Assembly: GCA_030770535.1 (NCBI GenBank)
Contig: JASVEC010000003.1
Location: forward strand, 1,612,001-1,676,000
Direction: 5' to 3'
DNA: 64,000 nucleotides
Source of the DNA: Batkoa obscura
Taxonomy: Eukaryota; Entomophthoromycota; Entomophthoromycetes; Entomophthorales; Batkoaceae
Part shown: positions 10,755 to 21,403 of the stretch, piece by piece
How the letters are laid out: each line of letters opens with the position of its first letter
Position numbering within the stretch: position 1 is the stretch's first letter
Notes under the pieces: generated by a model
Seen by the model: the letters and a program-made list of their open reading frames with translations, nothing else
Databases searched by the model: none
Told to the model about the DNA's origin: nothing
Position numbers and translations under genes: made by a program

Positions 10755-11066
10755 TTAAGAGTGAACTCTCTTTAAGAAGTTACCCTTAGCGGTGTGTTTT
10801 TTTCCAGAGGTATACATCCTGGGGTTACCAATTTTAGAGCCAAACCAAGTTTTGCTACTTCCTTTTGTTGAATGCTTGACACCGTTAGCATATCCCTTTG
10901 ATTTAGCCATATTTTGTTCCATTTTACCATGGTTCTTTTGGGCAAATCCACGATTTCTCATTGAATAATTCCAGGTCAATTTACCAAACATTTGTTTAAA
11001 GCTACCAGCTATTTCATTCTTCTTTCCATTAACTTTGCTATCACTTCTTTTTTTATTACCGAACAT
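10755..11066 (-). CDS. CsbD-like small basic protein
   Basis: A single-exon protein of 103 residues, strongly basic, with no signal peptide. It contains repeated G-K/N spacing: EIAGSFKQMFGKLTWNYSM, GKMEQNMAKSKGYANG, GSSKTWFGSKIGN and GKKHTAKGNF. This is reminiscent of CsbD-like stress proteins and of the fungal cruciform-DNA recognition protein Hmp1, which carry such repeats. By that analogy it may be a stress-induced or DNA-associated small protein. I cannot separate the two from sequence alone. The ATG at 11066 is the first in frame. Confidence 0.6.
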   Translation of the reverse strand: MFGNKKRSDSKVNGKKNEIAGSFKQMFGKLTWNYSMRNRGFAQKNHGKMEQNMAKSKGYANGVKHSTKGSSKTWFGSKIGNPRMYTSGKKHTAKGNFLKRVHS

Positions 11067-11870
11067 TTTTGTATTTTTTTGGTATTTTATTAAATTTTTG
11101 TTAGATATTTATACTCTTTGAATTAATGATCTCATAATGACTTTATTTCAGAATTTAGTTAAATTATACAATTTATTCAATCACTGTTTTACATCAGAAT
11201 GATTTTTGAAATACTCTTATCAGTTGACTTGGATGACATGAGTTAATAGCCGCCTTTTAAACGTTTTATACATTGCTTATATTATTTGAACTTGTTTTTA
11301 AGTTGAGGTTGTTCTATAAATACATTTTTTTAAACTACAGCAAACTTTGTTTTTGATGCCTCATTTTAATGAAATGCTGAAATAAAAATATGATTCAAAG
11401 AGTTTTCTTCAGTAAGGCTACACTCCTTGACAAAGTTACTCAAATTTGTTTTTGTTTTTTGTGATAATTTGATCATTAAATAAAAACATTTAAATATTCA
11501 AAGAGTTTTACTAAGGAATGTAAGGAGCCTGTATTCTTTTCAACCTATACACTACTAGAAAGCTAATAATGCTTGTCTATACAGAAGCACTATATACTTT
11601 AACTTGGATTTTATAATTTTAATATATAATGATAATTCTTTATTTGATTAAATTAAAAATAGTAATGTCATTATAAAATGTTTTTATTACTAACTGATAT
11701 TAAAATGTAACATTTAATTAATATTATAAAAAATGAACCAAAAACAATTAACATAAAAATGATGTTAAAGTTTAAGTATAAATGGTAAAAAAATTAACAC
11801 ATTAAAATAAATATAATATCTAATTTTTCTAAAGAGTGTTTAATATCTAACAAAAAAAGAGAAACATTTA
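11067..11870. other. gene-poor spacer
   Basis: No coding region, RNA or repeat is recognised before the first of three inverted-repeat elements. Confidence 0.5.
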
Positions 11871-11965
11871 GGGGTATATTTTTTTATTTGAGAACTTTAT
11901 TAACAATTTTTCCACTTAAATAGCGCTTAAAAGTGGAAAAAGTAATGAAATAAAAAAAATACTCT
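11871..11965 (-). mobile_element. ~100-bp MITE-like element, copy 2 (degenerate)
   Basis: Related to copy 1 in reverse orientation: GGGGTATATTTTT at the left, TAGCGCTTAAAAGTGG in the core, ACTCT then TA at the right. It is more diverged than the others. Confidence 0.65.
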
Positions 11966-12216
11966 TATTTATAGCATTTTATTAAGTAGCTATATCAAAA
12001 TAAAAAATAAAAATAAGGATCTAAAAATTAATATAGGACCCCATTATTATATTATCAAAGTTATTACTATTGAAACCGAAAACAGTAACTATGTATATAT
12101 TTTGAAAAGCCGTCTTTTATCTAAAACGATAAAATAAAGTAAAATAAAATAAAATATTAATAGAGATATCATACATAATAAAACAATGAGCTTGTTAATA
12201 TCTAAAGTGAGACATA

Positions 12217-12317
12217 TGAGAATGTATTTTTTTGTTCAAGAATTTTACCAACAATCTTTCCACTCAAATAGCGCTTAAAAAACGGAAAAAATAATGAAGC
12301 CAAAAAGAACACCCCCA
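12217..12317 (-). mobile_element. ~100-bp MITE-like element, copy 3
   Basis: TGAGAATGTATTTTTTT at the left and AGAACACCCCCA at the right, with TA on both sides and the core AAATAGCGCTTAAAA. It is nearly identical to copy 4 in inverse orientation. Confidence 0.8.
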
Positions 12318-12535
12318 TATAGTTAAATAGTTGCTTAGATTTTTAGCTAAAAAAATATTTATCGTAAAACCCTAGTGCAAGGCTTGCCAATGAATTAAAA
12401 ATATTAAAAAGGATAATTAAAAATAGCTTCAATAAACATTATTTAAAATTAATTTCAGAGTATATAATTATATTTATATCTATAGTGTTTGTTGCTTTTT
12501 GATTTTTTAAAAGTTGGGACCAACTCAATATAATA

Positions 12536-12636
12536 TGGGGATGTTCTTTTTGGCTTCATTATTTTTTCCGTTTTTTAAGCGCTATTTGAGTGGAAAGATT
12601 GTTGGTAAAATTCTTGAACAAAAAAATACATTCTCA
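12536..12636 (+). mobile_element. ~100-bp MITE-like element, copy 4
   Basis: TGGGGATGTTCTTTTTGG at the left and ATACATTCTCA at the right, flanked by TA. It is the inverted partner of copy 3, sharing the same private variants such as GATTGTTGGTAAAATTC. Confidence 0.8.
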
Positions 12637-12671
12637 TATGTTTCACTTTAGATATTAACAAGCTCACTGTT

Positions 12672-13563
12672 CTATGTTTTTAACAAAAGCTATTAAAAAG
12701 TATTTTAAAGACGAAATAAAATTATATGCACTAGTTTATATTTATTATTTTTGTTAAGCTATTAGTTGCTTAAAATGGTATTAAAGTTTTTCCCACACTG
12801 CAATAAATTATGAAATATTGGGTCTTCCCACATATTCTGTTGCGAAAATTCAACCCTAAGAAAAGTAGTGGTTTTGGCTAAAACAGCAACTTTAATTCTT
12901 AAGCTTTTTACTAAAGAGCTAATTTTCATCTAAAACTAATTTTTTATGGCATAAGATTAGTCTTATTGCTAGTTTTTTGGATTGGAATTTATTTTTCTGA
13001 AAAACAGTAGCGAATTGCAAAAAGTAGTTTATACTGTTGCAATATGTTACCCTCAATTAGAAGGATTCTGCAAAATTCTTCATTTTTGCAACAGGGGTAT
13101 ACAGGAAAGCCTAATACAAAGTCGAATTTTCAAGTAGGCTTAAAACTGGAATCAATATTTAAATAATAAAATACACATAAGTGATTTAAAACTATATGAA
13201 TTATAGTAGTTTAGTATAACTTTGATTATATAAATCTATTTAGATAGAATTGTAGTGCGTTATTAAGCACAAGCTGTTATTCAAATCGAGGATTTTTCTC
13301 TTATAAGCTACTAAATATAACCTTTCTAAAAGAAAACATTCTTTAGGAACAGCTTAATATGAGATTTGACATTAACTATAAAATGGACATCAAAATAACA
13401 TCTGTCAATATCTTATTTGATATAATTATTTGAGATTTTATAAAAATAATAATCGAAAATTGAAAAAAATTATTTAAGTATCACATTTAATATATTGTTA
13501 GGTAACGAATCATGTTAGAAATAATAAGATCAAGTTGTTCGTAAGTAATATATGAGTATAGAA
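12672..13563. other. gene-poor spacer
   Basis: A weak pair of inverted words (CTGTTGCGAAAATT at 12837 and CATTTTTGCAACAG at 13081) could be the ends of another small element, but only about 12 of 14 bases match. No gene is seen. Confidence 0.35.
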
Positions 13564-15143
13564 TTACTGAAGATCATCTAATTTGATTTGAGAATGTAAT
13601 TCCTTTTCTTTCTGTTCAAAGTTACGAGCTTGTAAAACACCTCTGGTTGGGTTAACAAACCATACTATAAAGATTGAGATAATCATAGAGCCTAAAAGAA
13701 AGAAAAATCCGTATTTGATGTTCCCAGTTGTATCAGAAATAGCACCAACAACTAAAGGACCAATCCAGGAAGAACCTTTATCAGTGATTTCATAAAGGCC
13801 AAAGAATTCATTTTCTTTACCGGCTGGTAACATTTCTGAGTATAGAACACGGTAGAAGGACTGAATTGCACCTAAAAGTAAGCCGTGGTATGCAGAAAAA
13901 ATGTATAGTTCAACTTTAGTTTTAAGACCAAAGCTAATAGATGGGGCTAAACCAATTAAACCATAAAGTGGTAATAAACAATATAATAAAGAGAGGATTA
14001 AAATCATAGTCTTAGTTGTAAGTCTAAAACGGGAGCGAATAAAGTTCCAAAAGATACATCCAATTCCGGCAGCAATGGGTACAACAATAGCAGCAATAAG
14101 TAATTCAAATAGTTGAAACTGTAGGTCTTTTTTAGCAAAAATAACAGCGACTGCAACAATGGTTGAGACGGCGTCAGACATAATGAACCATGCTAACAAA
14201 AACAAAAATGCTTCAGTAAGGGTTGAAACGTGGGTAAAGGTAAAGAAGGTTTGTTTCCAAGAGTATATAAGATAGTTTTCACCCGCTGGAAGTGGAGCAC
14301 CTGGACGGCTCTTTAGCCATTTTGCAGCAAATAAAAGAAAAAATAGTATCCAAACCCCAGCGAATGCGCATAAAATCTGTAAAGGGTACGTTTCAATAGG
14401 ACCTACTTTGCTGATACCAATCATAATACCAGCGGAAATAGCCAAATGAATAACAGCTGCTAAATAACTAGCACCAAACCCTTTACTGGAAATTTCATTA
14501 CCAACCTCTTCACGCACTTCACGAAATTTACTCTCGTCGGTAGGGTCTACTTCTAATACTTCTGGGCTATAGGCAGTTAAAGTAGGGACGTAAGCATAAT
14601 AAAATACATAACTAGCACCAAAAGCCACATTACCAATAATGGTGTAAATAGCAGCAAGCCAGAAGTGCTCATTTTTAACAACAGTTAAAAATAAAATTAA
14701 AACTATCGCAGATATTGTTGAGGTTGTTAAAAGCATAGTTTTTCTCAAGTTTCCATAATCTGCAATAGAGGACAAACTTACAAAAACTAAAGCTTGAAAA
14801 GCAACGGATATGGCAGTAGTATACAAAGTAAATGCGGAGGTATCGTACCAAGTTCCTGCAAGATTAACCTTGCAAAGATATTCCTTACTTGTATCACATG
14901 GTTTTGAAAGATCTTTACTATCAAAACCAGCGTTTGCAGCTAAAGTTTCAAGGATAATTGGGATTGCTACGCCCATAGCAGTAGAGTAGAATACTTCCGT
15001 CTAAATATGTTTAGCTTACTACATAAATAATAAAAAGGTAAACTTACAGCAAAGCCAAACATATAGAAGCCATGTTTCTCCCTCTTAGTCACGGGAATAA
15101 TTTCAGTATTAGGATGAAAAGTTTTATCTTTTATTGTATCCAT
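13564..15143 (-). CDS. ATG22: Atg22-like vacuolar transporter (MFS)
   Basis: Two exons (15048-15143 and 13564-15000) encode about 510 residues starting MDTIKDKTFHPNTE. About eleven or twelve hydrophobic helices are visible. The N-terminal GFYMFGFATEVFYSTAMG and ILETLAANAG, and the paired cysteines before AGTWYDTSAFTLYTTAISV, are characteristic of Atg22-like transporters. Yeast Atg22 exports amino acids from the vacuole after autophagic breakdown. The motif GPLVVGAISDTTGN and the helices after it also fit the family. The substrate in this organism is not determined. The intron is 47 bases and falls after GFA. The C-terminus is a short charged cytosolic tail. Confidence 0.82.
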
Positions 15144-16736
15144 TATTGAGATTGATAGTTAAAATTAGATTATTGATAATTAGTAAAATGAAATGGAGTA
15201 TATTAAACAATTGGTTAGAGAGATGTTATTTACAAAGTATGTACACTATTTACAAATTTAAATTTATTAAAATTTTATAAAGATACCAAATTAATTACAG
15301 ATGGCTTATCAATTAATTTATATTCTTTTTTCTTTGCTACAATATAACATACTGATTGTCACTTATTAAATATGAAGCCGACTTGATTGGCTTTTTTCAC
15401 ACAAGTACTTGACTCATTTCCGTACTTTTGAGTTTTGAAACTTCATCAAATTTAAGGTGCAGCAAAAATAATTTCTAAATAAAGCTAATAAAAAATATAA
15501 ACTTCCTTTAAATCTGCTTTTAGAATAAGAGGAGAATCATAAGTTATTTCGTTATAAAGAAATATACTTCTGACTATTGTCTTTTCGCCTGTAAAATAAT
15601 TCCACATTTCAAATTATTTTTATAATTGAAAAATAAAGTGTGAGAGAAAATTATCCGTAATAATTGTAGTGACTTTAATCATACGATACACAAGTGAGGA
15701 GGGGACTTTCAAAATAATTGGTTCAAAGAGTTAAAAATCGACGGACAATTATAAAACTAGATTTAAACTATTATGTTTAGCCTGATTATGAGCAGAAATT
15801 GTGATATAAAAGAACTTTTGGCTATATAAATGGGGAAGGTGCTGGGTGGTCGGTCAATTGTTTTAATATGAGTGATCTCTTTCATGAAAATATACCAAGC
15901 AGTAATATATTGCCATCAATATCTATTTCTCCATTTATTACCACACAATAGATCCGTAAATGTTAAATAAGAGGGTTTATAATTTGTTTATCAGTTATTA
16001 GAAATTAACTTGGTATGTCTCTAAAATTTACTGGGGAATTTTTGGAGAATTTTCAAGTGCCATTTAGTCCAAAACATTCACTGAGTTCCAATTACTTTAT
16101 TAGCTGAGAAATGGCATTGTAAATTAAAATATACAACAATTATATTAGAAGTAAACTTCATGAACCATAATATTTATTCTTATTAATGTGATATTAAAGC
16201 AAGTTTATTAAACTTTACTTAAGAGAACTTTCTCATTATTCCACCAATAGCATTTCATTTCATGAAAATGTGCTCTATAAATTAATAAAATTATTTTCTT
16301 TAAATCATAATAATGGTAATTGTATAATTTTCGTAGATTATTATAATGTGTAAATATGATATAACATTATTTTGTGAATTTTAATTGAAAGGTCAATGGT
16401 GTTAAAATTAAAGTAAGAAACAATAAGTTGAAATATGCGGTAAAAAACTTTTAACAGAGGAGTTAGAGAGTGCCTAAACAATAAGGTAGATTACATAAAG
16501 ATGTTCTGATAAATGTTACCAAAACAAAAAAAGAGGATAGGAATAATCGTGTCATTTTTACTTAAATAAAAAATATCAAAAGTTATAGAAATAACAAAGT
16601 AAAATAATAATTTTATTAACTGACCTGTAGAACCAAAAGAGAATTTATGTAAGCCACGATCAATGGTTTTACAAAAATTATTACCTATAATAAAGTTTTT
16701 ACTATAAATATTATTTACTAATAACTAATATAACAG
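15144..16736. other. gene-poor spacer upstream of tRNA-Glu
   Basis: About 1.6 kb of A+T-rich DNA. I looked on both strands for exons, repeats and structured RNA and recognised nothing. Confidence 0.5.
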
Positions 16737-16808
16737 TTCTTCATGGTCCAGTGGTTAGGATTTTCCGCTTTCACCGGAACGGCCGGGGTTCGATTCCCCG
16801 TGAGGAAG
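16737..16808 (+). tRNA. tRNA-Glu(UUC)
   Basis: A complete cloverleaf: acceptor TTCTTCA/TGAGGAA with one T-G pair, anticodon stem TTCCG/CGGAA with loop CTTTCAC (anticodon TTC), and T arm CGGGG-TTCGATT-CCCCG. The discriminator is G. A run of T follows at once for RNA polymerase III termination. No intron. Confidence 0.95.
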
Positions 16809-17321
16809 TTTTTTCATAAAATTTATCATAATTACAACTTTTATAACATTATAACCCATAGTATTGAATTTTGTACTTACGGTAAACTTATGAGTTTAAT
16901 GTCATTTTATGTTTTTTATACTATAATCTGAAATTAGATTTTAAGCTAAATTGATATTGATATGAATGCATTTATAAATTTAGGATAAAATTTAAAAATA
17001 GTTTTTTAATAACCATGACAATACAAAAAGATAAAAATAGTCTGTTTGTATATAAATATAAATAAAAAAAATATATAAATAAAAGTTGCAATATTTAAAT
17101 TTGGTATATGTTTAATAAAGTTGAGATCAAATGTGTTGACTCGGCTAAACTCAATAAATATAGTAATTTTCAAAATATTTATATAATCTTTTTGATCATG
17201 ATCCAAGCTATAAACATAAAACTTATACTAAAATTATAAATGTTCAATACCTAAATACTTTAATTAAAGTTAAAATTAGAATAAAAGTTTGGTTGTTATC
17301 ATCATTTTATTATAGGGCACA
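16809..17321. other. spacer, no gene seen
   Basis: A+T-rich DNA between tRNA-Glu and the expansin-like gene. The open frame that overlaps the tRNA (from 16743) and one at 17006-17206 on the minus strand are chance frames. Confidence 0.5.
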
Positions 17322-17328
17322 TATAAAT
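17322..17328 (+). promoter_or_regulatory. TATA box of the expansin-like gene
   Basis: ATATAAATAC, with TATAAAT 41-47 bases before the ATG at 17369. This spacing matches the other TATA-driven genes in the window. Confidence 0.6.
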
Positions 17329-17368
17329 ACCTTGAAGCTTGTTCTAAAATAATTATAAACAATCAATT

Positions 17369-18125
17369 ATGTATTTTAATTCTTCTTTACTCTGCCTAGC
17401 TTCATTTAGCTTACTTTTAAACTCTACTTTCCATGGCCGTCTTTTTAATAATGCTACATTTGAGCGTAATAAACATAATTAAATGATAGATAATAACTAA
17501 CTATTAATTTAGCTAGATTGAGATGTGGTAGCAAAATAGATACTTACAAGAATTATGCTTACGTAGGATCTATAGTGTTTCAATCTACGCGTAAATGTAA
17601 CACTTGCATTAAAGTGAGTTCCAAAGGCCATAGTACCATTGCCCATGTGATTGCCGAGCATCGAATCAATGGGGAGTTTGATATCCAGCTGAGCGAAAGC
17701 TCTTTAAAAGAATTAGAGTACCAAAACGAGCCTACTCCAGTAAGCTATGACTTTGTTGCTTGTCCAGATATTAAAGGCAATATTCGACTTGATTGGGAAT
17801 CTCAGTCTAATGAATTTTTTGCTCGTTTTTCGTAATTGTTTTTATTACATATATTATTTCTTTTCTAACTTCTATTAAATATAGAGTCCAAAATTCGATC
17901 TATGGTATTGATAATGTTCAATTATCTAAAAACGGTGGTGACTGGAATGACCTCTATAGAAACGCTAATAATCTTTGGGTAGTACAACGCATTGCTGGAC
18001 CTTATGATCTTAAAATCGAGGCATCTTCAGGTGAAACTCGCGTCGTTGAGAATGTGATGCCAGTCGCTAATGAAGTCCCTACTGATACCCACTTTCAATT
18101 TAAGAAAGTACAATGCTTTCCATAA
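17369..18125 (+). CDS. secreted expansin-like protein (DPBB plus CBM63-like domain)
   Basis: Three exons (17369-17465, 17513-17831, 17885-18125). Exon 1 encodes a signal peptide (MYFNSSLLCLASFSLLLNS). The middle part resembles the double-psi beta-barrel of expansins: RLRCGSKI, CNTCIKVSSKG, then FDIQLSESSLKEL (equivalent to the family's D-L-S block) and VSYDFVACPDIKGNI. The C-terminal part resembles the CBM63 domain: IYGIDNVQLSKNGGDWNDL, YRNANNLWVV, GPYDLKIEASSGE. Expansins loosen cellulose or chitin-containing walls without hydrolysis. The usual D-x-C-P-x-C segment is replaced by AEHRING, so activity is uncertain. About 218 residues, in the size range of microbial expansins. Confidence 0.72.
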
Positions 18126-18898
18126 TTTTTCATAGTAAATCTTTATAGTAAAATATATATTACAAAACTGATGCTATTTTTGTTTTATTTTCAGCTTAGG
18201 ATTATGATAGTTATGTAATATTTATTAATAAAAGCAACACTATTCTAAAAAGTGATTAACATGTGTAAATGATATACTTTAATATAGTTTAGCATTGAAC
18301 TGCAGTTTTTGAGAATTTTCTTTTTAATCTTCCAATTTGTTTTAACCTTATAGGTTCGCATTGAAGTTTTGTATTAATAAAGTTTTTGCCTTGCATATGG
18401 GGGTGTTTTTTTTGGTTTCATCACTTTTTCCATTTTTTAAGTGCTATTTGAGCAGAAAGGTTGTTAGTAAAATTCCTAAACAAAAAAATGCATCCCCATA
18501 TGTTCCTAACATATTATCTTTAAATCAAAACCTATAGTGATTAAGATTTATTACACAAATATAAATAATAAACACAATATACAAAATTAACTAAAATCAA
18601 TTTCAAACCTAATTTATTATTCAATATAATAAGGACTGAATACGCATATGATTTTTAAAAAACAGAATCCATATAAAATGATTACATGTAGTCTTAAAGA
18701 TATATTATATTAAATGTTAAAGTGCCATAATAGCCATTTTGATACTAAAGGGATATAGGTTAGGATAAAAGTATACTATATGCTTTAATAAATTATAACT
18801 GCGTAAATTGATACCAAAATGCACAGTATTTTACTATAGATAATCATTAGATTTAGAAACAATTATTCGTATAATAATATAGATCTAAAATAGATAAG
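18126..18898. other. spacer with one MITE copy
   Basis: Holds MITE copy 5 (18398-18498) and otherwise featureless A+T-rich DNA upstream of the SPRY gene. Confidence 0.5.
18398..18498 (+). mobile_element. ~100-bp MITE-like element, copy 5
   Basis: TGGGGGTGTTTTTTTTGG at the left and ATGCATCCCCA at the right, with TA directly on both sides. The core TTAAGTGCTATTTGAG has one change from the usual AGCGCT. Confidence 0.85.
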
Positions 18899-19803
18899 AT
18901 GAAGCTCAATAACGTACTAAAAATAAAATACTATTTAAGCGAGCCATTTATAATTGCTTTTCTCTTTCATTCCTCATCTCTTTCTAATTCAATAAAATTT
19001 AGAATGGGTTTTGATTTTTATTTTTATATTGCTCTTGGAGCTGTTTTTATAACCATAATTTATGGAGGTTATGAATATCATATATATAGAAAGAACAAGA
19101 AAACAAAAGAGAACTCAGCTATATCAAACAATACAATTGTATTATGTAATACTGAAGTTCCTATTTACGAACAAAATCGAGAGTTTGAAAATGAAGAATG
19201 GACTTTTTATATAACTGTAAACCTTAATGAAAAAATACTAGCTTCAGAACAAGATAAATTATATTTTGTTGATACATCCATTATTCAAGCTAGCAATTAT
19301 TTTACTAATAATTCAATTCCTGGTTATTTTGAAGTTGAGCTATTGAGTTTAGAACCAAAGTATAATTTAAATATTGGTCTTAGTTTATTAACTATGGATT
19401 TAGATTTAATGGAAGGTAGCTTTAATTTTAGTATTTGTTTTAAAAATTTAATGTTATTATAAAAGATTCAAGTGTATATTTAAATTGTAGTAAAGGAAAG
19501 CTTCATTTATATGGGAAGGAGGTTGAATGGATAGATACATCATTAGAAATAGGGGATACAATAGGTTGTCTTTATCTTTCAACTCAAAAGCAGATCCTAT
19601 TTACTAAAAATGGACATGAAATAGGGATATTGAATTATAGTATTGGATTGAATCGTGTTTATCCTACTATTAAAGCGACTAAAGGTACGTTTGTCCAATT
19701 TAATTTTGGTAAAATGTCATTCAAATATTTGATTGCAAATCAGTATCAATTCAATTTAGTATCTCCTTTTTCTATTATTGAAATTCCACCACAGTACTCT
19801 TAA
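18899..19803 (+). CDS. membrane-anchored SPRY protein with C-terminal PPxY motif, paralogue 1
   Basis: Two exons (18899-19415, 19466-19803). A single membrane helix lies near the N-terminus (YFYIALGAVFITIIYGG). It is followed by a spacer and a SPRY-like domain: IPGYFEVELLSLEP, LEIGDTIGCLYLSTQKQILF, TKNGHEIG, GTFVQFNFGKMSFKY. The protein ends EIPPQYS, a PPxY motif of the type bound by WW domains. Helix, SPRY domain and PY motif in this order is the layout of yeast Ssh4 and Ear1, adaptors that bring the ubiquitin ligase Rsp5 to endosomal or vacuolar membrane cargo. The role here is inferred from that layout. The ATG at 19004 (MGFDFYFYIAL) is an alternative start and would resemble the paralogue at 40.4-41.2 kb better. 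Confidence 0.8.
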
Positions 19804-21327
19804 TTACTTTTAATGTTATTAATAATAAAAAAAACTTTATCTTATTATACATAGAATTATCCTAAACATTTAGTTTCCTAAAGATATAGTTAATTTATCT
19901 TTATTTTTTAGAGTTATTTATTAGCAGGTATTAATCAAACATTTTTGGCCGAAGGGGGCGATTGTTTATATGTATTACTGTAAGGTTTACTAAGTAGAAA
20001 AATATAAAATTATATATTAAAGCATATATCTATTATCAGAATAATATATATTACATTATCCTTGATAATATAACGTTTTTTCATATCAACCCTTTTAGAC
20101 AAATCGGATCGGTTGGGTTGAATTAGAATAGTACCTGTTAATAAATCAAAATAAGTTGAATTTTATATTAGTTCTATTATTTGAGTAAAAAAATCAAAAG
20201 TAGGAATATAAATAAAGCTAAAAATTAAACTATCAAATAGCTATAAAAGTGTTATCTCATATACCAATTTAAGATTCAAAAAAGCATTTGGCAATAATTT
20301 TTGGGAAAATTGAATATTGGCATTAGAATATATTTATTTTTAGCTTTCTGATAGAGGATAGTTTAACTATTTTGTGTTCTATAGTCTCGGCTTCATATTC
20401 CGATTAATAACAAAGTAATTTTTAGTTTTTCTAATAGATGCTGCAATATCGCTTGTAATAAGAGTAGTAAATTATGTATTCTGATAGCATTATAATGGTT
20501 ACTTATTTTTGTTATTAAAAGTCTTGACGTTTTTAAGAAAAATTGATATTATAGAAATTGTTCGAAATTGAAAAAACAAATACAACTTATATTTATTTGA
20601 AATTCTAGCTTTTATTTTCTATAACACAATATCAATTGTGTAAATTAGTCAAGGGTTAAAGATAATGTAATTGTTTAAAAAGGGGAAATATGGGCTATTA
20701 TCTTTGAAAGCAAGCATTCTGACCCAAAACGTTCATAACAAAATCCGAGAGGATTATAGTAATATGAGGATAAAGTATTTAGTTAACAACATCTTTTAAT
20801 ACTATTATTATATTATTAAATATTCTTAAATAACAATCCCCGCTTTCAAAAATTTTGATGAAAATTAGATAAACTACAATCTCCTTAATTTTTAAATTTT
20901 ATGTTGGCTTAATTTTACTTGTTTTTGATTTGAATGTAGTAGAAATCTCTATTCCTTATTTAATTTTAAAATTTCAAGCCTTATTTCCTACTATTATTAT
21001 GCATAAATGAGTTGGACTATGGTTATATGCGACTGTCATAGCTCTTTTGCGATCTAATCAACTACTCATTTAAGAAAAAAATTATATTGAAATTCGGCTA
21101 AGGTAGAAAAATCGCCTTTATAAAAATTGGTTCTATAAATAATTTAATTATAAAAGTTATTGCTAAAAAAGTTGCAAAGGAGTTGTAGCAGCTGCAACTA
21201 TAGTTAAATATTGATGCCTAATCTATTTTATCTCTATTGAAATTAATCCAAGAAACGAGAAATTTATAATTTGATTTGAGAGCGGATGTCTCTTAAAAAG
21301 TGATAATGATTGATAAAAAATAACTGT
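19804..21327. other. spacer; distal half is the 5' flank of a duplicated P450 unit
   Basis: No gene is seen. From about 20640 onward the sequence resembles 23620-24329 upstream of the second P450 gene (for example AATAACAATCCCC, then TTGGCTTAATTTTACTT), so the duplicated unit includes about 750 bases of 5' flank. Position 20935-20936 (GAATGTAG) is the empty site of the MITE present in the other copy. Confidence 0.7.
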
Positions 21328-21368
21328 GGAGATTTTTAATCCACTCCCGAAAATTAATAAGTATAAAT
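21328..21368 (+). promoter_or_regulatory. P450 promoter block with TATA box
   Basis: GGAGATTTTTAATCC, then CCGAAAATTA and TATAAAT (21362-21368), about 36 bases before the ATG. The same arrangement precedes the P450 genes at 24330 and 44877. Confidence 0.65.
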
Positions 21369-21403
21369 TAAAGCTAATTTAAAAAATTAAAAAATAAAAC
21401 AAA

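Larger units (their letters stand above)
12183..12671. repeat. large inverted repeat containing two MITE copies
   Basis: Two arms of about 139 bases (12183-12321 and 12533-12671) face each other across about 211 bases. Each arm contains one ~100-bp element plus about 30 bases of flank: AATGAGCTTGTTAATATC on the left arm, and its reverse complement GATATTAACAAGCTCA on the right arm. The flank match shows that element plus flank was duplicated in inverted orientation, rather than two independent insertions. Confidence 0.8.

Noticed and set aside
12837-13094. Possible third inverted-repeat element with CTGTTGC ends
   Set aside because: Only about 12 of 14 bases pair, there is no target duplication and no other copy was seen.
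16743-16931. Plus-strand frame of 62 codons
   Set aside because: It overlaps a perfect tRNA-Glu and has no features of its own.
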